Shown piece by piece: positions 58,701 through 64,000 of a stretch of DNA of 64,000 nucleotides. The stretch comes from Hydractinia symbiolongicarpus (Eukaryota; Cnidaria; Hydrozoa; Anthoathecata; Hydractiniidae), in NCBI RefSeq assembly GCF_029227915.1, contig NC_079881.1, positions 12,749,501-12,813,500 of the forward strand. Direction: 5' to 3'. Positions within the stretch are counted from its first letter, which is position 1, and each line of letters begins with the position of its first letter. Under the pieces are notes generated by a model that was given only the letters and a program-made list of their open reading frames with translations, was not told the DNA's origin and did no database searches. The position numbers were made by a program, and so were the translations under genes.

Positions 58701-61700
58701 CTATGCACTTTTTTAAATGCATCTGGTACATTGATTTTACAATGAACGATCTTTTGCATTCACATATAAAGGGTCCTCCAATATTCTAGTATTTAAAAAA
58801 GAAGAAAATAAGACAAATAATACGATGTTTTAGATAAGCATAGAAAAGTTGGTGAGACACAGTAAAAACCACTTTTTATGTGACTTCGTTGCAATTGCAT
58901 GTCGACACGATAAGAATAAATTACTTTCGTCTTTCAACAAACAAAAATTAAGTTACGACAATTTTAAAATAGCGCGATAATAATACAAAGATTTCTGTCT
59001 CCGCAAAATTGTCCACACATTTTGACTTACCAGAGAAGAATGAAATGTCTCAACCTGTTCAGTTTCTATGACAAAACGCGAAACAGTCAGTTATTTTTAA
59101 TGTGGCAACAGTGTTCTGGGAGTAATGGTACATATTATAGTCAATGGTCCTTTTTTAAGAAGATCACACAAGAGGAGCTATTATAATGCTAATATAGCTT
59201 TTCCATTTTTCAACTTGCTTAGAAAGTTTGGAACAATTTTACCAACACACCTGGTTCTAAGGAAATCTGATAATTACCACCTATAACCTCACACCTCTCA
59301 ACACATGCAAAATCAACTCCAGGAACTAAAGGAAAGTTAAAAAAATGTACTTTACTCCACATTTCCAGTTAAAATGCATATATTGTATATATCAAAAAAC
59401 CTGATAAATATTTTTTTTTACAATAAATGTTTGTATCATCTTCTCGAATTACTTTTCGGTTTCCAATAAATTGTTCAATATAATTCATTCACGATTGTAA
59501 TAAGTAAAAAATCAAAAAGCTGAGAAACATAATGATACGTACTACTACATTCAACAGCATCCTGAAAAAAAGAACACTGGTTTACATAAGCATAAAAAAC
59601 CTATTACAATGAACCTCTATCTTAATCTTTTTCTGGAGATCCCGTAGCTTAAAATCTGGATGTCGGTTTCCAATAAAATTTTGTGAGTAAACATATAGGA
59701 CCTATACAAGCTTATGCAGAAAATGTCATTGGAAACAAAGTAGCAGATTCCGAGTTATTGGGTCATTAGCAAAAAAATTGGAGGCCTGGAACCAGCCGAC
59801 ATTTTGGCAAAAAAAATTATGTTGATCAATTCACCTTTATGCATTGATAAAGTTTAAATGCACATCCCTTAACAGGTCTAAAATTACTGATGACAGAAAA
59901 TGTCAAAATTTGGCATTACTTAAATATGACATCATAATTTATGCAGCATAATTTAATCTAAAATTCTTTAAATGCGAATATCTTGAGAACGAAAAGAGCT
60001 TTTTAAAAAAATTTAAAAAGATTTGTTAACCAAATTTTTAAGCTACATAATATAAGTCCAACATCATTTTACACCTTTAAGCAAAACGGACAAAATTGTG
60101 AACTCCTTAATGATGGATAAGTTGAACTTCAATCCACCTTTCTCATTAAATTTATCAATGAACTGAAGTATAACCTAAAATTATAAGTTAAGGTTACCTG
60201 GTTAAACTGTTTTATACTTAAACTGTTATCTCGCGCTGAAAAATCCTTTAAGCAATCAGGCTTATCGGCATTAACAACCTAAGTAAACAAGAACACAGTC
60301 AAAAAACTTGTTAAATTTTTAAATAAGATTTTTTTTAACATACAATAATAGAATCTGAACTCATCTCAAATTTTGAAGTGGAAGACACATGTGCAGGATC
60401 AGTCGGGCGACGTTAACAAAAACTTCACTTAAACTTTGTTTAATTTTAAAAACATACAATCAAACTTTTCTGTAGTTAGAGGATTATGACATTCTTCCTG
60501 CTTAAAATATCTGTATGTTTGGTGGATACTTTAATTGGAGAAACTTTAGCGAGAGAAATGAATTCGAGAACGAAACGAAACGAGAGCGAATTCGCGATTT
60601 TTCTACATTTTCGCGAAAGTTTATCTCGTTAAAATTTCTTCATTCGCGAAACTTTATCTCGCGAAAGTTTCCGAATTTCTTCATTCGCAAAAGTTTATCC
60701 TGTAAGCTATTTTATCTTTTTTTCACCAAAAACGCACAAAATACTTAGAAATCTTATTTCATGAAAGAAAATTTATAACATTTTCAATTATGCTAAGAAT
60801 TTAGAAGTTTTTTCTAACTGCAAAATACTTCATTCGTAAAAAGTTAATCTCGCGGAATTTTCCGAATTTCTTCATTCGCGAAAGTTTCTCCAAATAAAGT
60901 AATTGCCATTGAAATTTTGCACAATCACAAACTTATATTTGTACAACTAGAGCATTACCTTTTTTTCCAAGAATTCTTGATCAGTAGCTTCAACATATTT
61001 ATCATTCTCAATTTTAACAATCCTTTTTTTATCCTAAAAAAATAATTCATTATGCAGGTCAATTTTCTTTATTACTGAAATTTAATAGCTTGTAAATAAA
61101 ATAAATATGTCCATAAGCAGCCTCAGTAACAAATATAGTAATGCCCCAACGCAAATAGCGAATGCAAATATGTAGCAATAAAAGTGCCTACGAGTTTAAT
61201 GTAAGTATTTAGGACAGACAGTTCATAGTATGAAGTTCTTCTGAAATACAGTAAAAATGTTCACATGACATGTATATTGAAACAATGAACTTGACAAATT
61301 CTTTCATATAGAATTACAAGAATGTTTATTTCTTTGTTGTTAGGAAACACTTCGTTGGTGGCGACACATTTTCAATGACAAGTAAAGACATAATAAGCAA
61401 CAAATCTAACTACTGTAGTTAGCAAGTAGAACAAGGAATATAGAAAGAAGCATTTCATGAAAATTCCTAGTAAACAGTTATGCAAATTTAAAGGCGTATA
61501 CTGAATACCTAACAGAGTCAAAACACAAGTAACAACTCAAAAGAAAACCCGGTGAGTTGGACATTTATTTAAAAACTTACATTCGAAGTCTTGCCTTTGT
61601 CTGACATTTTCAAAACATCTACAACCTATGTACATTTTATTAAATTAGTTTTACAACATTCAATAGAAAAGAAAAAAAAACTCATATTTAAATAAGACAG

Positions 61701-63299
61701 TGAAAACCACTGCAGAATGAGAAGTACCTTTTGTATATCTGGTCTGACATTAGGATCAAATTGCCAACATTCTTGAATCAGGTTGACAATCTTAGAAGGA
61801 TCAGCATACAAACCATGGATGCATGAAATGTCAGGTCTAGTACCTGCTTCAATTGCAGTCTTTAAAAGTGACTCATGAGGTATCAAAACACCTTCCCATG
61901 GGTGCTCCTTGTCACCAAGTATTTCAAACATTGAAATACCAAACGCATAGATGTCAGTATATTTTGTTTTTGTTGTAATGCCACAGACTAGTTCTGGGGC
62001 TACATAAGCCAAAGTAGTTCCTACAAAGACATTACAGGGACATTTCACCTAATTTATCAAAAGTGGTAGTAAAATAAAACTAAATAAGAGATAAGAATAA
62101 ATGTCAAGATCGTAGGGTGGCTCTATTACTAAAAAGCTTATTTAAACTGTTATGAATGGAGCAACACCTTAATTACACAAATTTTACCTTTAAGGGACTT
62201 TCCATTTCCTATGGATGTTGTTGTGGTAACACACGTATCTTTGAAGATAGACAACTCATTGAAATCTGTCAGCTTTACCACAATTTTTTCATTTGTCCCA
62301 TCCACCAACATATTTGCTGGTTTGATATCCATGTGAATAATATTTTTGGAGTGCAAAAAATTTAGACCACTGCTTGCTTGTCTGCAGTAATCTTCCCTCT
62401 CTTCAAAATTAAAATATTCATAATCATTGAAGTAATTTAATAATTCCCTCATATTATGTGCCCTTATTGAAGTGCCGTCATTACCTAACAAAAATTACAC
62501 CTTGTGAAATTATAACATGACAATCAAACATCATAACCAGTTTATCATTGGCAAAGAATTATATGAATTTTGCCAATGAAATTGATAGTTTCTTGCCTAG
62601 TACATATTTCATAAATAGCTATGCAATGAGCAATTTCTTTCAAACATTAATTTAGGATCTTTTTAAATTTCCAACTGACGTTAAGTCTAAAAATTTTAAA
62701 TTTGTGAAAAACATATGCTAAAGAAACAAATCATAACTTAGAGTTAAGACAAATGGACTTGGTAATTTGCCCTATGGAATATATCAAGTTGATAAAATTT
62801 TAATTAGGACAGATGTTAACAGAATAAAAATAAAAAGGGTTATCAATTTAAAAAAGCCTTTACTTATGTATTACCATTTCCAATTAACAAAAAAATTATG
62901 TTTTAATAATAAAATCCAGAGAATGTAAAAACAACATAAAATAGTGAAACTTTGGGAATCAAAGATATCAAACTCACCTGTTAGCTCAACACAGCAATAC
63001 TCCAATATTATTGCTGATGGTCTGGTGGAATATCCATGAAAAGAGCAAATGTTCTCATGCTTTAAGTCAAGCAGAGAATTCGCAGCCTTTAACATAGCCT
63101 TCTCGGACACTTTCCTCTTGAGTTTTTTGCATGCACCTCTTTTTCCTCCTAGCGTATATTCAAAAACAACTGCAGAGGAGCCTTCCCCCAAAAGTTCTGA
63201 TGTCACACTCAAGGGGATGTCAAACACTTCTAAGTGGTGCAACTTTTCTCGAAGAGCCTTTATTTCAGCTCCTACTTTAGACGAACTAAAAAATGCCAT
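46562..63299 (-). CDS. protein kinase-tyrosine recombinase fusion gene, 21 exons, 1229 residues
   Basis: Exons, 5' to 3': 63299-62978, 62484-62188, 62020-61728, 61625-61581, 61033-60959, 60278-60198, 59561-59543, 59325-59281, 59065-59031, 58582-58439, 57800-57762, 55625-55563, 55031-55005, 54221-54180, 53297-52217, 51304-50762, 49743-49630, 48921-48823, 47555-47469, 47170-47072, 46701-46562. All introns are GT-AG, every phase agrees, and the total is 3690 nt including the stop. Domains: TKL-like kinase (about 31-315), charged and acidic linker (316-509), two Cys/His finger-like motifs (522-540 and 599-618), tyrosine recombinase (about 780-1050), acidic spacer with a duplicated exon, short C-terminal domain (1184-1229). 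Kinases phosphorylate proteins; tyrosine recombinases cut and rejoin DNA. What the combination does is unknown. The kinase and recombinase halves are each certain from sequence; that they form one transcript is inferred from phase continuity through small exons. A separate upstream non-coding exon is possible, since an acceptor (ATATTTAG) abuts the ATG. Confidence 0.65.
47056..47409. repeat. exon-containing duplication, copy 2
   Basis: 354 bp nearly identical to 48807-49159. It includes a complete exon (47170-47072) with both splice sites (acceptor GTTAG, donor GTAAGA) and intron sequence on the 5' side. Because the exon is symmetric (phase 1 in, phase 1 out), duplication keeps the frame. Confidence 0.85.
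48229..48806. repeat. dispersed repeat copy A (also at 50066-50724)
   Basis: A poly-C tract is followed by an AAAGGAAG-rich stretch, then text shared with 50340-50700 (TTTCTAGTGTTCTTATCATT, GTAGTCGTGTAATGTAAATA, then GCCTCTATATAAAGC). Identity is moderate with small indels. It is non-coding and intronic. It abuts the exon-containing duplication, which starts at 48807. Confidence 0.7.
48807..49159. repeat. exon-containing duplication, copy 1
   Basis: This is the partner of 47056-47409, carrying the exon at 48921-48823 with donor GTGAGA. The two copies differ by a handful of substitutions and one or two indels over about 350 bp. Confidence 0.85.
50066..50724. mobile_element. non-autonomous element, copy B, with CAGTGCCGT ends
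   Basis: The left end CAGTGCCGTAACC and right end GGTCACGGCACTG are inverted copies. G and C runs lie just inside (GCGGGGGGGCAAGGGGGCACC). The body matches 48229-48806. I could not define a target duplication, so the superfamily is open (hAT and CACTA elements can have similar termini). It sits 38 bp downstream of exon 16 of the fusion gene. Confidence 0.55.
50762..51304 (-). CDS. exon 16: tyrosine recombinase catalytic domain
   Basis: Spliced to exon 15 it completes box I as NGRRGGEPARI (compare T-G-x-R-x-x-E). The catalytic Lys hairpin is GKGNNHLVP (Lys917). Box II is NRHRISTLFASL, with Arg996 in the place of the second catalytic Arg; the His three residues before it is not obvious. Box III is MGHSEDINKNVY with His1020 and the putative nucleophile Tyr1029, nine residues after the His, the usual spacing. 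So Arg, Lys, Arg, His and Tyr are all present. It ends in phase 1 at donor GTAATT (50761). The match is to the phage-integrase fold; Crypton-type transposases share it. Confidence 0.82.
51540..51645 (-). repeat. tRNA-derived SINE fragment
   Basis: On the minus strand a clean B-box-like AGTTCAAACCCCG lies near 51568-51556. It is preceded by about 60 bp with a weaker A-box-like segment (GTAACCAACTG). Intronic in the fusion gene. Confidence 0.4.
52217..53297 (-). CDS. exon 15: finger-like motifs and recombinase N-terminal part
   Basis: The largest exon (1081 nt). It begins RKNGKSKRPKRLCPFC and forms C-x2-C...H-x4-H (residues 522-540). A second motif C-x2-C...H-x3-C follows at 599-618. A helical region follows with SFLVSWKGW-like content and then LREHVIKKMEELC. 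The exon ends ELRNVAMTRLTLLNGRR, which is recombinase box I; the catalytic Arg is residue 869. Donor GTATGT at 52216 splits a Gly codon completed by exon 16. The open frame continues beyond the donor for about 34 residues without any family character. The layout (Cys/His fingers, helical core-binding part, catalytic part) matches stand-alone tyrosine-recombinase-like proteins found in many invertebrates. Confidence 0.8.
53540..53850. repeat. short repeats built on a palindrome
   Basis: Three related units are spaced about 120 bp apart: CCATGGAGAAATCTACGGG (53569), CCGTGGAAAAATCCACGGGG (53672) and TCGTGGAATAATCCACGGG (53786). Each is followed by CG(C/A)(C/T)CGTCC and a TATA-rich stretch. The centre of each is a near-perfect hairpin. 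It lies upstream of exon 15 in intron 14. Confidence 0.65.
54180..55625 (-). CDS. linker exons 12-14 of the fusion gene
   Basis: Three phase-0 exons of 63, 27 and 42 nt encode SVPSDSELFGDLPDIENSS, SVGEMINQE and PEIIENTSDHSDSQ. They are acidic and Ser-rich, as expected for a disordered segment before the finger-like region. Intron 13 contains a TTAA-flanked MITE (54275-54971) and intron 12 a tRNA-like SINE. Splice sites match consensus (GTGTGA, GTAAGG, GTATTA donors). Confidence 0.6.
54275..54971. mobile_element. TTAA-flanked MITE, second family member
   Basis: TTAA at 54271-54274 and 54972-54975 flanks imperfect inverted ends: ACCTATTCTGGTTAGGG on the left and CCCTAACCTGAATAGGG on the right. 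The outermost 12 bp of the right end plus TTAA equal those of the MITE at 31290-32043. The body of 697 bp is AT-rich and non-coding. It lies in intron 13 of the fusion gene, 29 bp from exon 13. Confidence 0.75.
55285..55400 (+). repeat. tRNA-derived SINE head
   Basis: CGATAGCCCAGTTGGTTAGC resembles a tRNA D-arm and A-box; a degenerate B-box (GGAAACGGTC) follows about 55 bp on, then a T/A-rich tail. Not a functional tRNA (no anticodon or acceptor stems could be paired). Confidence 0.45.
56036..56102 (-). repeat. tRNA-like sequence (pseudo-tRNA or SINE head)
   Basis: On the minus strand AGCCTTG pairs with CAGGGCT as an acceptor stem. CTAGGTTCAAATCCTAG is a perfect T-arm with a consensus B-box, and GTCC...GGAC forms a D-stem. 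The anticodon arm is poor: the loop lacks the usual T before the anticodon and the stem has a mismatch. A 45-bp unit (TAGCTATAAAAATAGCTTTT) follows twice at 56105-56185. Confidence 0.5.
56579..56795. repeat. tandem repeat, five units of about 36-45 bp
   Basis: Five copies of GTATTGTATATGTGCTTTGC followed by CAAGCCAACGA(G/A)GCGAG, with spacers of variable length. It is intronic in the fusion gene (intron 11). The open frames on both strands across it are repeat artefacts. Confidence 0.85.
57762..61033 (-). CDS. linker exons 5-11 of the fusion gene
   Basis: Seven small exons of 75, 81, 19, 45, 35, 144 and 39 nt. Exons 5 and 6 encode charged segments (DKKRIVKIENDKYVEA and VVNADKPDCLKDFSARDN). 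A 19-nt microexon (DAVECS plus one base) joins PGVDFACVERCEVI, then ETEQVETFHSSL. Exon 10 is almost pure Glu/Lys (EKDENKRKKEEYNKIEDEEK), likely a long charged helix. Each has a T-rich acceptor ending AG and a GTAAG-like donor. The three phase-1 joints (exons 7/8, 8/9) fit exactly, which chance would rarely give. No domain is recognised; a flexible or coiled spacer is likely. Confidence 0.6.
60529..60899. mobile_element. TA-flanked MITE with GCGAAAGTTT repeats
   Basis: The left end CTTTAATTGGAGAAACTTTA and right end AAAGTTTCTCCAAATAAAG are inverted repeats of about 28 bp with few mismatches. TA lies on both sides (60527-60528, 60900-60901), as for Tc1/mariner-type elements. Inside, ATTCGCGAAA(G/C)TTTATCTCG recurs several times in both orientations. 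It is non-coding and lies in intron 5 of the fusion gene. Confidence 0.7.
61581..63299 (-). CDS. kinase-coding exons 1-4 of the fusion gene
   Basis: The glycine loop LGEGSSAVVF is at residues 37-46 and the Lys of ACKKL at 58. The helix-C block reads LKAANSLLDLKHENI, with Ala where the usual Glu sits. The catalytic loop is HMDIKPANML (158-167), with Met for the Arg of HRD but Asp160, Lys162 and Asn165 kept. The metal-binding motif reads DFN (181-183) instead of DFG. APE is at 214-216. The C-terminal helix crosses the exon 3/4 junction as RPDIQK|VVDVLKMS, a natural end for a kinase domain. This junction makes the following exon (starting 61625) part of the kinase gene rather than the start of a new one. 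The fold is clear; activity is doubtful given three changed motifs. Confidence 0.85.
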
Positions 63300-64000
63300 C
63301 TAAATATAAGATAATATTTACCAGCAATCTCAAGCAAAAGCAAATACCATTTTTGAAATTTTTGCCTCTATTGTTTATTTTAAGTTTTTTATTACTTAAA
63401 ATAATTTGATAAAAACTTATAATAATTTGATAAAAAATGTCTCTGCATATTCTTGCAAAATCTAAAACAACAGAGTTTTATTATATAATATAGTTAATAA
63501 GTAGCCTGTGGAAAAAACAATTTGGCAGAACAACATTGAAAAGTATTCGTCAAGTGAATTTTGATGATGTCAGCAATGACTCATTAATATGAAAATTTTT
63601 TTAGAAATGTGTGAACCCGTTGCCTCATTAGGTAAAGCTAGAAATGTTGATATAGTTCAAAAAAACATGTGCTTTTGATAAAAAGGTTAAGAAGATATGG
63701 GGGTTAAAATTTTTATTAATGTCCTTTCCAAAACAGGTGGGTTGACCTAGCTTTAAGTTAATGTAAAAATTTTAATGTCAAAACAATGGATCAACACCAA
63801 AAGATATATCAACATTATTAAAGTCATTATATACATTTCATTTGTAAGTCTGAGGCGAACTAAATACATTTCAATTGTAAGTCTGAGGCCAACAGATGGA
63901 AATAACTACCAATTTAATTGAGCACGTATGGATCACCTAGAAAGAAAATTGGACAAAGTTGAAAAGATTTGCGTGTTTCAAAACTTTAATAAGTCTCAAA
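63300..64000. other. upstream of the kinase start, no gene recognised
   Basis: AT-rich sequence. An acceptor-like TATATTTAG immediately precedes the kinase ATG, so an upstream exon may exist here or beyond the window. CTAAATACATTTCAATTG-like text is repeated near 63840 and 63865 (AGTCTGAGGC repeats, 37 bp apart). Confidence 0.4.

Noticed and set aside
60460-60508. Possible extra exon of the fusion gene (QEECHNPLTTE)
   Set aside because: There is an acceptor-like AG, but the only donor would end in phase 2, which does not join the phase-0 exon at 60278.
61578-61604. Start codon of a separate recombinase gene (ATG TCA GAC AAA...)
   Set aside because: I first read this ATG as a new gene start, but an in-frame acceptor at 61626 gives VVDVLKMSDKG, which completes the kinase C-terminal helix. 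Continuation of the kinase gene explains more.

Overview
The window is animal nuclear DNA, most likely from a cnidarian and possibly a hydrozoan. It is AT-rich, its genes are split by short GT-AG introns, and it is crowded with old transposable elements (Penelope-like, GalEa-like Copia, BEL/Pao, non-LTR, hAT, KDZ-like, MITEs). There is no bacterial gene organisation. The species assignment is inference from element content and base composition, not from a diagnostic marker.

Two host genes dominate, both on the minus strand. (1) A TBC1D16-type Rab GTPase-activating protein gene: five exons were reassembled by eye (30132-29266, 24112-23964, 7919-7785, 6967-6781, 6610-6413). All phases agree and both catalytic fingers are present. 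The C-terminal exons were not found and probably lie beyond base 1. Its 5 kb and 16 kb introns hold nested transposon debris. (2) A 21-exon gene from 63299 down to a stop at 46562. It predicts 1229 residues: a TKL-like protein kinase domain with degenerate motifs, a charged linker built from very small exons, two zinc-finger-like motifs, a phage-integrase-type tyrosine recombinase domain with the Arg, Lys, Arg, His and Tyr positions kept, and a short C-terminal region with a duplicated exon. This kinase-recombinase fusion is the best candidate here for something undescribed.

Layout. 1-5.1 kb: Penelope-like fragments, one carrying a decayed hammerhead ribozyme. 5.1-8 kb: TBC1D16 exons 3-5. 8-17.8 kb: BEL/Pao remains interrupted by another retroelement fragment, a hAT transposase and SINE copies. 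17.9-18.8 kb: a Penelope-like 3' part followed by a well-formed hammerhead ribozyme. 18.8-22.4 kb: a possible small membrane-protein gene and a broken LINE. 24.0 kb: TBC1D16 exon 2. 27.7-29.0 kb: a TAA-flanked foldback element containing an inverted array of 53-bp repeats. 29.3-30.2 kb: TBC1D16 exon 1. 30.9-36.2 kb: a structurally complete Copia element with LTRs under 100 bp, interrupted in gag by a TTAA-flanked MITE. 36.9-42.3 kb: a MITE, a Penelope fragment, a 1.4 kb minisatellite and a KDZ-like transposase. 42.8-45.0 kb: tandem repeats and a (TA)n tract. 46.5-63.3 kb: the kinase-recombinase gene, with several MITEs inside its introns.

All gene models rest on reading splice sites and phases by eye; transcript data would settle them.
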